DNA of 11,237 bases from Negativicutes bacterium UBA1444 (GCA_002329525.1 DCTI01000077.1:1-11237); one strand, 5' to 3'. Positions 1 through 7,538 are shown, numbered from the stretch's first letter. The notes: generated from the sequence alone by a model not told the origin. Program-made: numbers and translations.

Positions 1-423
1 GCCGCCCGAAAGCTGCGCCGGATAAATCTTTGCCTTCGGCAACAATCCCACCAAGTCCAGGACATGTTTGACCCGGCGCTGAATGTCCCGGCGAGATGCT
101 TCGATGACTCGCATGGCAAACGCAACGTTTTCATAGCACGTTTTATCCGGCAACAGCCGGAAGTCCTGAAACACGATACCGAGGGATCGACGAAAATAGG
201 GAATCTCTTGCGGCTGCAACTCGCTCAGGTTTCTGCCGTTAACGATAATCTCACCCGAAGTCACCAATTGTTCCCGGAACAGCAGCTTGATCAACGTCGA
301 CTTGCCGGCGCCGCTGGGCCCGACGACAAACGCAAATTCGCCCTTGTCGATCTTCAAAGTCAAATTCTGCAAAGCGACAAAACCATCGTCAAAGATTTTT
401 GTGACTTCCATTAATTGTATCAA
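1..423 (-). CDS. ftsE: Cell-division ABC transporter ATP-binding protein FtsE (N-terminal 141 residues, cut by window edge)
   Basis: FtsE is the ATPase of the FtsEX complex, which at the division site or lateral wall couples ATP hydrolysis to activation of peptidoglycan hydrolases. The visible part has Walker A GPSGAGKST at about residues 35-43, the FtsE-typical stretch REQLVTSGEIIVNGRNL, the Q-loop VFQDFRLLP at about 84-92, and the ABC signature LSGG ending exactly at the window edge. Walker B and the H-loop lie outside; the family is usually about 225-230 residues. The longest ATG-initiated reading starts at 411, but this loses the family's conserved first residues. A TTG at 423 gives MIQLMEVTKIF, which fits the FtsE N-terminus, and AGGAG lies at 436-440, 12 bases upstream. 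The next in-frame codon before the SD is a stop. It starts 28 bp after csaB; ftsX would be expected next. Family assignment is very secure, and the TTG start is an inference. Confidence 0.94.
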   Translation of the reverse strand, partial: MIQLMEVTKIFDDGFVALQNLTLKIDKGEFAFVVGPSGAGKSTLIKLLFREQLVTSGEIIVNGRNLSELQPQEIPYFRRSLGIVFQDFRLLPDKTCYENVAFAMRVIEASRRDIQRRVKHVLDLVGLLPKAKIYPAQLSGG

Positions 424-435
424 AATGCACCAGCG

Positions 436-440
436 CTCCT
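436..440 (-). promoter_or_regulatory. Shine-Dalgarno site that decides the ftsE start
   Basis: AGGAG on the minus strand lies 12 bases before the TTG at 423 and 24 bases before the ATG at 411. The ATG is too far for normal initiation and the TTG, although slightly distant, restores the conserved FtsE N-terminus. A GTG at 430 is closer but out of frame. Confidence 0.6.
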
Positions 441-451
441 ACTATTTTGAT

Positions 452-1585
452 TCACAATTTAACTTTATTCCTATTCGACATGAACACCTTTTCCCCTTTT
501 TCCACAAGCAAATTCATGGCGCAGGCGGCGTTGCACAAGGCCTGGCTCCTAAGCTCAGCCACCCGTTCTTGCCGCCTTTTCATCGACAGGGTGTCATTCT
601 TTACTTGCAGGATTTTATCGATAAGTCCTTCGACGCTCAAGTCAAGCAGGGTACCCGCATGCCGCTCGCCCAAAGTTTCCAGAAAGCGTTCAATTTTGGG
701 GTCATAGGAAACCCCGACAAAAGGCCGTTCCGTGACCGCGGCAAAAATCAAGGCATGCAAGCGCACTCCCACCAACAAATCCAGATTGCGGACGATGGAA
801 AGCAGCTCGGTGGTATCGCATCTTTTTTCGATAATGCCATGCGGCTGCCGCATTCGGATTGCAACCCGCCGGGCGGCCGTCACGTCATCCGGCCATTGCA
901 TGGGAAGGAAGACAATCCGGGCGCCGATTTCCACAACCAGACGGTCCGCCACAGCGGCAAACACGGTTTTATAATGATCGCATTCCTGCCACTCGCGGAC
1001 GGAAAATCCGATGACGGGACCTTCTCCCGTCAGACCCAGGCCGTCAATCAGCCTGCGGCCCAACTCCGGGGAAGCCGGCGTCAAGGCCAAAACCGGATCG
1101 GCGGTAACCGTTACTTGAGGTCTGGTCACTCCCAGCCCCGCCAGTTCAGTCAAAGATCCCCGATCTCGCACGGTGCCGACCGCCACACGATTGCCGATAT
1201 GCTTCATAAAAGCACGTGCCAAACGACTGCGAATCGGTCCGATTCCCTGAGCATAGAGCATTATCGGCCGTCCCATCCAACAAGCCAACTGCATGATGCC
1301 AAGGTAATAAAAAATACTCCGGCCGCTCGTAACATCCTGCAGCAGGCTGCCGCCGCCGCTGATGAGCAGGTCACACCGCTGAATGGCCCGGATGATTCCC
1401 CACAGATTTAGCCGATGAACCGCCGAAACTCCGTAGCGTTGTCGGGTATCCGCCGGATTACCGGAAATAACCGTAATATCGAGCGACGGCTCCATCGAAC
1501 GAAATGCGCCGACCATAGCCAACAACATAGCTTCGTCGCCCGCATTGTCAAAACCATAATAGCCCGAAATAACCAGTTTACTCAT
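452..1585 (-). CDS. csaB: Polysaccharide pyruvyl transferase CsaB
   Basis: CsaB transfers a pyruvyl group, probably from phosphoenolpyruvate, as a ketal to a sugar of the secondary cell-wall polysaccharide. This makes the ligand for SLH-domain proteins of the S-layer or outer envelope. The 377-residue product has the family N-terminus SKLVISGYYGFDNAGDEA (residues 2-19), a glycine motif GGGSLLQD at about 77-84, YAQGIGP at about 111-117, and VGVRLHALI at about 272-280, which carries the family's conserved histidine. Length matches CsaB. The frame is open to 1612, but that extension (MCWEGDCPR) is not family-like. The ATG at 1585 has AAGGAG at 1597-1602, 11 bases upstream, and gives the canonical MSKL start. 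It overlaps the end of the DUF5693 gene by 8 bases, suggesting translational coupling. A cytoplasmic enzyme is expected, and no signal or membrane segment is seen. Confidence 0.93.
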   Translation of the reverse strand: MSKLVISGYYGFDNAGDEAMLLAMVGAFRSMEPSLDITVISGNPADTRQRYGVSAVHRLNLWGIIRAIQRCDLLISGGGSLLQDVTSGRSIFYYLGIMQLACWMGRPIMLYAQGIGPIRSRLARAFMKHIGNRVAVGTVRDRGSLTELAGLGVTRPQVTVTADPVLALTPASPELGRRLIDGLGLTGEGPVIGFSVREWQECDHYKTVFAAVADRLVVEIGARIVFLPMQWPDDVTAARRVAIRMRQPHGIIEKRCDTTELLSIVRNLDLLVGVRLHALIFAAVTERPFVGVSYDPKIERFLETLGERHAGTLLDLSVEGLIDKILQVKNDTLSMKRRQERVAELRSQALCNAACAMNLLVEKGEKVFMSNRNKVKL

Positions 1586-3638
1586 CCGAGGGCAGTCTCC
1601 TTCCCAGCACAAAGGTCAGCGACTGCAACCAATGGAACACCAGAACTGCAGCCACACCCAAAAGTGCGCCCAGCAGCAGCCCATTAGCGCCACGGATCAA
1701 GGACATCAAAAATGGTGTCCGCATATGGGCGAAAGTTTCCACCAATGAACCCTGGGCAATGGTCGCCGCGACAACAAACGCAAAATGGAAAAACCGCGGC
1801 CAATTTCTGTAGAGGGCCATGACCGCCATCAAAAAGGCCGGGTGGCCGATAAGAAATTCTTTTTCCCGCGGTCGGGCATACATTGTGACTTCCAGGAAAC
1901 GGCGCAATTTGATTTCAACGTCCGGCACAGGAACTCCGGCCGAATGGCCGGATCTGCCGACAAATACATAGGCGACCCCCGCCGCCGCACCAAATGCCAA
2001 CAAGGTTTTGATATAGGCAGGATAATCGAGCACGTGCAACAGTTTGGCCCATAAATGCCGGGAATCATCGGCATCGACACCCGGGAACAGATTGAACCGG
2101 GTCAAATAGACAATACTGATCAGCAGCAGTGGCAACACAAACGTTAATTTTACACCCCGGAAAATTTCCATTTCCAACAGAAATTCGGTGTCGGCCAGAA
2201 CGGCCGCCAAATATACCCCACCTACCAGCGAAATTAGGAAAGTCCGACTGATCCCGGCCAAGCCATCCCGCAAAATTCGCCAAACGGGAGCGCCGCCGCG
2301 TGGCGCCGACGAACGCCAACAATCCAGTTGCCATGTCATGGCCAACACCGGAAACAAGACAGCACTACCGAGAGCCGCTACCTGGCGTACCAAGATGGCC
2401 CGGCCAAAAAAGAGCGGTGCTCCCAAAGCCAACGAACCGAAAACAAGCAGGCTATATTGCACCCGACGTGGCAGGGGAACCGCAACGCTGACCAGCAAAA
2501 CAGCGGCTGCTACCATACCAATGGTAATCAACAGCAGCAAGAAAGGATGCGGCCTATAGGTGGCAAATACTGTTGCCGGCCCGGTCGGAACGCCGAAAGA
2601 TTCCAGGCCTTGTTTGACTCCGCTGACATAAGCCACATGCGTTTCGGTCAGGTTTTTTCCCGGTAACGGACGTTGATACATTTTCAGATACTGCATACGG
2701 ATATTCCGTTCACGACTTCCCAGTACCTGCCGATGAACTGCTTCCTGAACTGAAAGTTTGGGCTGTTCCACCTTCAACAACTGATGCAGGCGGGCCACGG
2801 AGTATCCCGACAACCTGGCCAATTCGAACATGCCTTCCTGCATGTTGAACTGTAGCTGAGTGTAATGTTCCAACATCCCCAGAGAAATCCCGCGTTTATT
2901 CATTTCCGCAGCAACCAAAGGAAGCTGATTCGGGAAACCGAGTACTTCTTCACCAACAAAATAAAGGCCGGTCACCGCGGACCCCACGGAATCAATACGT
3001 TCAAACACAGCCTTCACATCATCGGGAGTGACTTTCAGATAGTTTGTCGGCCTGGCCAGAACGAGAAATCCGTTCGAAGCTGCCGTCTGCATCTCTGCCA
3101 CCGGCAATCCCAGATTCCATTTGATCAGCGATTCAAAAGGTGCATCGACAATCAGAAAACGGCGGCCGCCCTCGTTAAAGTATTTTATTCGATGCTTACC
3201 GACTCGACGTTCCAAATCGCTTTGAACCTCAGCAAAGCGATCGGTCTCGCGATCCAGTACATAAACCTGTCCGGCCGCCAGTCGTCCGGACTCGACCTCA
3301 TTGCGCCACCACCAATTGCTCAAAGTTCCAGCGTGATAGCTGTGCAGCATCTGGGTCGTCGACACGGCGGTCACAACCCCTTCAGCCGCCAATTTTTCCA
3401 GGGTTGTCTCATAAATCGCCAAGGATGTCAACCCAGCCGCTTTTAGCTGACGCAATGCCGCCTGCAAGGGAATACCGTCGATTCTGGCCATTTCCACGAT
3501 TTCCTCGTAGTCCGACACAATCTCGACTTGTGTATTCACCCGTTCAATGTTATAACGCTGCCAGCATACCGCCAGAGCTGCCGCCAAGCCCAATGCAATC
3601 AAGGCGACAAGAATCCGATTATATCGAAAGACCAGCAA
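1578..3638 (-). CDS. DUF5693 family polytopic membrane protein, function unknown
   Basis: I recognise this as the DUF5693 family, which has no established function. The 686-residue product has an N-terminal membrane anchor (about 8-26), a long extracytoplasmic domain (about 30-360), and a C-terminal half with roughly eight hydrophobic segments (near 366-388, 393-412, 418-436, 465-483, 497-513, 543-561, 600-632 and 650-670). Between the later segments is a motif ARPREKEFLIGHP at about 588-600, on a short loop, that looks like a functional site. The start is TTG at 3638, with AAGGTGG 8 bases upstream; a nearby ATG at 3645 is out of frame. It follows DUF2993 by 28 bp and overlaps csaB by 8 bp. 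From that coupling I infer a role in building, exporting or attaching the pyruvylated wall polymer; an alternative is an unrelated envelope function. Family call fairly sure, function not. Confidence 0.85.
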   Translation of the reverse strand: MLVFRYNRILVALIALGLAAALAVCWQRYNIERVNTQVEIVSDYEEIVEMARIDGIPLQAALRQLKAAGLTSLAIYETTLEKLAAEGVVTAVSTTQMLHSYHAGTLSNWWWRNEVESGRLAAGQVYVLDRETDRFAEVQSDLERRVGKHRIKYFNEGGRRFLIVDAPFESLIKWNLGLPVAEMQTAASNGFLVLARPTNYLKVTPDDVKAVFERIDSVGSAVTGLYFVGEEVLGFPNQLPLVAAEMNKRGISLGMLEHYTQLQFNMQEGMFELARLSGYSVARLHQLLKVEQPKLSVQEAVHRQVLGSRERNIRMQYLKMYQRPLPGKNLTETHVAYVSGVKQGLESFGVPTGPATVFATYRPHPFLLLLITIGMVAAAVLLVSVAVPLPRRVQYSLLVFGSLALGAPLFFGRAILVRQVAALGSAVLFPVLAMTWQLDCWRSSAPRGGAPVWRILRDGLAGISRTFLISLVGGVYLAAVLADTEFLLEMEIFRGVKLTFVLPLLLISIVYLTRFNLFPGVDADDSRHLWAKLLHVLDYPAYIKTLLAFGAAAGVAYVFVGRSGHSAGVPVPDVEIKLRRFLEVTMYARPREKEFLIGHPAFLMAVMALYRNWPRFFHFAFVVAATIAQGSLVETFAHMRTPFLMSLIRGANGLLLGALLGVAAVLVFHWLQSLTFVLGRRLPSDE

Positions 3639-3666
3639 AATTCATTCCACCTTATAAATCGGCTAC

Positions 3667-4344
3667 TCAACGATTATCGGCATAAATGGTGAGGATCCCT
3701 GGTTCCATGACAACCTTGCGAACAGCAACCTGAAACGGCAGACGAGTCAAATCAACCAGGGGAATTTCGGCAAATACCGCGCCAAAATTGATTCCGCCAG
3801 CATTATTGACTTCCAGACGGTCACTACGAAACCGGATTGACTGGGCATCGCCTACCACTTTGCCGTCCACACCCACCGCCAACTTCAAGATCCCCAAGTC
3901 CACGTCGCTTCGAATCTGAATCTTATCCGTCAGTATTTTCACGGTCGGGTTTTTGACTTCTTTCACTTTTTTTCCTAAATACTCGGCCAGATCCTTTTCC
4001 GTGACCTTGATAACGATATCCATATCCTTTACAGTTCGAACCGTAACCCGCCGGCTCGACACCAAATGCCCCATATCCAGACGGGCATCGGCAATCGTGA
4101 TCCGAACTTCCCGCAATGTTAAACCGTCCAGCCGGGCTTCCTCGGCGGTGGCCGCAACATTATCGAACTGTCCCTGCCAAAGCGTAACGCCAGGAAATGA
4201 TCGCGCCGAAACTTGGTGCTGGCGAGATGGCATAACTTTGGCCAGAGCGCTGTCCAACCAAAATGACGCAAGCCAGGGAGTGACCACTTCGCTGAATAGG
4301 ACAAAAGCGGCAACCAATCCAATCAAAAACGTTTTCTTCGACAC
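3667..4344 (-). CDS. DUF2993 (LmeA-like) putative phospholipid-binding protein
   Basis: A 225-residue protein with one N-terminal hydrophobic segment (about 5-25), which is either an uncleaved anchor or a signal peptide without an obvious cleavage site. It is followed by a beta-rich extracytoplasmic domain with alternating hydrophobic residues. The domain contains a central TVRTVKDMDIVIKVTEKDLAEYL stretch (about 101-123, given here because it is the typical DUF2993 core) and a C-terminal IPLVDLTRLPF element. DUF2993 includes mycobacterial LmeA, a periplasmic phospholipid-binding protein needed for lipomannan elongation; lipid binding here is by family analogy only. The start is GTG at 4344. 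Its AGGAGG Shine-Dalgarno overlaps the prfB stop codon and sits 6 bases upstream. The gene lies 10 bp after prfB and 28 bp before DUF5693, so it is almost certainly in the same transcript. A partner role with DUF5693 and CsaB in envelope polymer assembly is inferred from position. Confidence 0.75.
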   Translation of the reverse strand: MSKKTFLIGLVAAFVLFSEVVTPWLASFWLDSALAKVMPSRQHQVSARSFPGVTLWQGQFDNVAATAEEARLDGLTLREVRITIADARLDMGHLVSSRRVTVRTVKDMDIVIKVTEKDLAEYLGKKVKEVKNPTVKILTDKIQIRSDVDLGILKLAVGVDGKVVGDAQSIRFRSDRLEVNNAGGINFGAVFAEIPLVDLTRLPFQVAVRKVVMEPGILTIYADNR

Positions 4345-4354
4345 GGTCCCCCTC

Positions 4355-5456
4355 CTACATCAGCTTTTGCTTCAAATAGGCCTCAATGAAACCATCCAAT
4401 TCTCCGTCCATGACGGCCTGCACATTGCCGGTTTCAAAGCTGGTCCGATGGTCTTTGACCATGCTGTAGGGATGAAAGACATAAGATCGGATTTGGCTTC
4501 CCCATTCAATTTTTTGATAGTCACCGGCAATCTCGGCCTTTTCGGCCGCCTGCCGTTCCTGTTCCAGCTCAAACAGACGGGCGCGCAAGAGGCGCATGCA
4601 TTGCTCCCGATTTTGAATCTGCGACCGTTCATTCTGGCACTGGACAATGACTCCGGTCGGCAGATGGGTCATCCGAACCGCCGAATCCGTCTTGTTGATG
4701 TGCTGGCCGCCAGCTCCGCCGGCCCGAAACGTATCGACCTTCAAGTCTTCCGGTCGAATCTCGATTTCAACACTGTCATCAATTTCCGGCATCACATCAA
4801 TTGCCGCAAATGAAGTATGGCGTCGGGCATTGGCATCGAACGGAGAAATACGCACCAATCGATGCACGCCTTTCTCGGCTTTCAGATAGCCATAGGCATT
4901 CCGGCCGGAGATCATCAGCGTGGCGCTCTTGACTCCCGCCTCGTCACCATCCTGAAAATCCAGCGTTTCCACTTTGTAATGATTTCGTTCCGCCCAGCGT
5001 ACATACATCCGAAGCAGCATCTGCGCCCAATCCTGCGCTTCTGTTCCGCCTGCTCCGGCATGGAGGGTCAGAATCGCATTGTTGGCGTCATATTCGCCGG
5101 ACAACATCAAAGAAAGCTGTAGCTGCTCGATATCATGCTTCAGTTCGCGAATTTCTGCCTCCAATTCCACTTGCACACTATCGTCGTTCTCTTCCATCCC
5201 CAGTTCCCAAAGAGCCCAAATATCGTCCCGACGATTTTTTAAACCGTGATACTGCTCCACCGGACCCTTCAGGGTTGTAATGTCCTGCATCACTTTCTGC
5301 GCGGCTTGAGGATCTTCCCATAAGTCCGGGGCTCCTGCCAGACGTTCCAGCCGGCCAATCTGAATTTCTTTTTCAGCGACGTCAAAGAGACCCCCTAAGT
5401 TCTTCCACTTGACGCCCCAATTCTTCAATCGTACCTTTCCATTCTGACAACAACAA
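4355..5456 (-). CDS. prfB: Peptide chain release factor 2, expressed through a +1 programmed frameshift
   Basis: RF2 recognises UGA and UAA stop codons in the ribosomal A site and triggers peptide release. The gene is read in two frames: 24 codons from the TTG at 5456 to CTT at 5385-5387, then a UGA (5382-5384) that is bypassed by a +1 shift into the frame running to TAG at 4355, 366 residues in total, the normal RF2 length. The main frame carries the stop-codon recognition tripeptide SPF at about 204-206 and the catalytic GGQ at about 249-251 (RAGGAGGQHINK), at the positions expected for RF2. Starting in the main frame alone at the ATG at 5428 gives a non-homologous N-terminus, so that start is wrong. 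AGGAG at 5467-5471 lies 10 bases before the first of three consecutive TTG codons. An in-frame ATG at 5489 is possible but poorly placed. Autoregulation follows from the in-frame UGA. Confidence 0.95.
5381..5396 (-). promoter_or_regulatory. Programmed +1 frameshift signal of prfB
   Basis: The minus strand reads AGG GGG TCT CTT TGA C. An internal Shine-Dalgarno (AGGGGG, 5391-5396) lies three bases before the slippery CTT, which is followed by UGA and then C. This matches the classical RF2 recoding site, where AGGGGG, a three-base spacer, CUU, UGA and C are the key parts. Only the spacer codon (TCT rather than TAT) differs from the E. coli form. When RF2 is scarce, the slow UGA lets the P-site tRNA-Leu slip +1 onto UUU and translation resumes at GAC (Asp). 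Confidence 0.95.
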
Positions 5457-5466
5457 CGTTACTTCA

Positions 5467-5471
5467 CTCCT
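5467..5471 (-). promoter_or_regulatory. Shine-Dalgarno site supporting the TTG start of prfB
   Basis: AGGAG is 10 bases upstream of the TTG at 5456. No ATG lies in the zero frame between this site and the frameshift UGA, so one of the three tandem TTG codons (5456, 5453, 5450) must serve unless the upstream ATG at 5489 is used. Confidence 0.65.
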
Positions 5472-5479
5472 AATTAATC

Positions 5480-5493
5480 GGGGAACCATCCCC
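5480..5493 (-). other. Small GC-rich hairpin upstream of prfB
   Basis: GGGGA TGGT TCCCC forms a perfect 5 bp stem with a 4-base loop in the 86 bp sufB-prfB gap. No T-run follows, so it is not an intrinsic terminator. It encloses an in-frame ATG at 5487-5489 and lies 8 bases upstream of the prfB Shine-Dalgarno (5467-5471). It may stabilise the downstream mRNA or be incidental. Confidence 0.4.
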
Positions 5494-5542
5494 TGTATTT
5501 TCTGGCAAGCCTACCGAAATGTCAGTCAAGACGGCAAGTCAG

Positions 5543-6769
5543 TCATGCTCCCTTGTTTACGGTAAATTCGCTGACCGCACGATCGATTTCACGCGCCAGC
5601 GATGCGGGAATCCCTTCGATATTTACGTTCAAAAACCCTCTGACGATGGTGGCCACAGCTTCTTCTTCATCCAGCCCGCGCGCCATCAGGTACTCAATTT
5701 CTTCGGGAGCAATTTTCCCGACCGCGGCTTCGTGGCTCAGCTCCGCATTATCCGTCCGAGCTTCCAGTTCGGGCACGGCATGAATAACGCCGCCCGGTGA
5801 AAGCAGCAGGCCATGGCATTCCAGATGCGCCTTTGACTCGGGAGCGCTACCCACCAAATGGCCACGATTAATAATCACGCCACCAGTTGAAATCGTCCGG
5901 GCCACAATCTCCGCCTTGGTCCCCGGGGATTCCAGAATCACCTTGCCCCCAACATCCATGTGTGAACCGGGTGGCGCCACCAGAATCGAATTGATCCGGG
6001 CCACAGCCCCCGGCGCGGTTAGCCGGGTGCTCGGATACATTTGAATATCCTTGACCTTCTGCATACATACATAATTGGAAATGAACAAGCCGTCCTCTTC
6101 GACGACCACGCCGGTACGCGGACGAACCGAGATCTCCTCGCCCCAACGATGAATCATGGTGAAGGTCAGTTTGCCGCCCTTTTTGACATAAAATTCACTG
6201 ATGCCGATATGGGCGCCTTTTTTAACGTTAGGATCAGTGGCGCAGCCGGTAATGACGTGCAATTCTGCGCCCTCTTCCACGATGATCATATTATGAACGT
6301 CTTGTATCAGCCCTTCCTGGCCGATGTAGAGACAGGCCTGCACCGGTTCCGCTATCTTCCGTCCTGGCAAGGCCCGGATAAAATAGCCATGTTCCTGATG
6401 CAATGCCGCCCGTGCCGTATATTTGTCAGCATCCGGTGCCACCGCCCGCCACCAGTAGTCAGTCAGCCAATCGTGACACTCAAGCGCCGCATCAGTGGAC
6501 ATAATTTCCACTCCGTCAGCGGCAACGTCGCAGTGTGACACCGAATGGTCCATCTGCATATAGGTCCCGGCCCGGCCAGTTCCGGATGTATCGAGGCCGA
6601 TCGTTTCCAGCTGCTTTCGCTGATTTGCCGGTAAAGCGGTCAAATCAGGGACTGGAGCGTCTTCTTTCCCGTGTTCAAGGTAACTGTCCAGGTCGATGTC
6701 AGCACCATAGACGGCCTTTTTGTCAATCGCCACCTTGGCCTTTTCCTTCAAAATGTCCTGTTTTTTCAT
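5543..6769 (-). CDS. sufB: SufB-type Fe-S cluster scaffold protein of a two-gene SufCB system
   Basis: The product (408 residues) belongs to the SufB/SufD family, whose members form the beta-helix scaffold that binds SufC and assembles Fe-S clusters. It has an N-terminal helical region (1-60), a long beta-rich core (about 120-310), and the hallmark C-terminal segment HLECHGLLLSPGG (315-327), then ELSHEAAVGKIAPEEIEYL (343-361), MARGLDEEEAVATIVRGFL and a helical tail. It is shorter than classical SufB (about 465-495) and resembles the compact SufB found with SufC alone in archaea and many anaerobic Firmicutes. The frame extends to 6811, but the extra 14 codons overlap sufC. The ATG at 6769 has AGGAGG 8 bases upstream and follows the sufC stop by 13 bases. 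Databases often label such proteins SufD; the sufC-only context favours the SufB role. Confidence 0.88.
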   Translation of the reverse strand: MKKQDILKEKAKVAIDKKAVYGADIDLDSYLEHGKEDAPVPDLTALPANQRKQLETIGLDTSGTGRAGTYMQMDHSVSHCDVAADGVEIMSTDAALECHDWLTDYWWRAVAPDADKYTARAALHQEHGYFIRALPGRKIAEPVQACLYIGQEGLIQDVHNMIIVEEGAELHVITGCATDPNVKKGAHIGISEFYVKKGGKLTFTMIHRWGEEISVRPRTGVVVEEDGLFISNYVCMQKVKDIQMYPSTRLTAPGAVARINSILVAPPGSHMDVGGKVILESPGTKAEIVARTISTGGVIINRGHLVGSAPESKAHLECHGLLLSPGGVIHAVPELEARTDNAELSHEAAVGKIAPEEIEYLMARGLDEEEAVATIVRGFLNVNIEGIPASLAREIDRAVSEFTVNKGA

Positions 6770-6782
6770 CGCCCCTGCCTCC

Positions 6783-7538
6783 TCAGATCGCACAGCGAAT
6801 GCATTCTTCATAGCCCTTGTGCTGGATACACTGCAACATCTCCTGGGCGTTGCCGCTGCAGGAAAGGGTCCCTTTATACATCACATGGGCGACATCCGCC
6901 GGCACATATTGGAGAATATGTCCAGTATGGGTAATAATGAGGCCGGATTTGGTCCGCTCTGTCCGTTGCTTGCGCATAGACCCTTCCTGCCCGTCCGTCT
7001 GTCCTCGCAATAAAATTCGATTCGCTGCCTCGCCGACGAGTGCGATGTTTTCGATATCGACCCCGGACTCCGGTTCGTCGAGCATTAAAAGATCGGGTTT
7101 TTGCGCTGTGAGCTGCAACAGTTCCGATCGCTTGATCTCTCCGCCGGAAAACCCCTCATTAACATTACGCTCCAAAAAGTCGGTCATATTGAGCTTAGCG
7201 GCCAGGAGATCCGCATCCGCTTGCTGTCGGGAACAGATGCCGACCATCTGACGCACCGTCAATCCTCTCACTGTAGGCGGACGTTGAATCATAACGCCGA
7301 TCCCCGCCCGGGCCCGTTCATAAACCGGGGCTTCCGTCACATCAATGCCCTTAAACCAAATCTTGCCGGAGGTAATCCGATAACGGGGAAATCCCATGAT
7401 GGCGCCAATTAAAGTAGATTTTCCCGTACCGTTGGGTCCGAACAGGACATGCACCTGACCCGCCTTAATCTCAAGGTTCACATCATGCAGAATAGGCCTG
7501 TCCCCGACCGAAACCGCTAAATTTTCGATCTTCAGCAT
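6783..7538 (-). CDS. sufC: SufC, ABC-type ATPase of Fe-S cluster assembly
   Basis: SufC is the cytosolic ATPase that binds the SufB scaffold and drives the conformational change needed for Fe-S cluster formation. The 251-residue product has Walker A GPNGTGKST (34-42), Q-loop MIQRPP (83-88), signature FSGGEIKR (130-137), Walker B LLMLDEPESGVD (150-161) and the H-loop IITHTGHIL (His204). The DEPESGVD form is typical of the SufC branch. Two peculiarities are visible: a strongly charged insert at about 179-197 just before the H-loop strand, and a cysteine-bearing tail ending YEECIRCAI. The frame could open at GTG 7544, but its spacing to the G-rich Shine-Dalgarno is only about 1 base. The ATG at 7538, about 7 bases away, is preferred. 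It lies 21 bp after secA and 13 bp before sufB. Confidence 0.93.
   Translation of the reverse strand: MLKIENLAVSVGDRPILHDVNLEIKAGQVHVLFGPNGTGKSTLIGAIMGFPRYRITSGKIWFKGIDVTEAPVYERARAGIGVMIQRPPTVRGLTVRQMVGICSRQQADADLLAAKLNMTDFLERNVNEGFSGGEIKRSELLQLTAQKPDLLMLDEPESGVDIENIALVGEAANRILLRGQTDGQEGSMRKQRTERTKSGLIITHTGHILQYVPADVAHVMYKGTLSCSGNAQEMLQCIQHKGYEECIRCAI

Noticed and set aside
287..1411. 374-codon plus-strand frame opposite csaB and ftsE
   Set aside because: It is antisense to two recognisable genes, has no Shine-Dalgarno worth noting and shows shadow-frame residue composition.
4355..5428. prfB as a single-frame gene starting at ATG 5428
   Set aside because: The first 15 residues are not RF2-like and there is no proper ribosome binding site; the frameshift model explains both the N-terminus and the length.
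5524..5529. TTGACT as a -35 element for a prfB promoter
   Set aside because: No acceptable -10 lies 16-18 bases downstream on the minus strand.
6770..6811. N-terminal extension of sufB to ATG 6811
   Set aside because: It overlaps the end of sufC and has no Shine-Dalgarno, while the ATG at 6769 has AGGAGG at ideal spacing.
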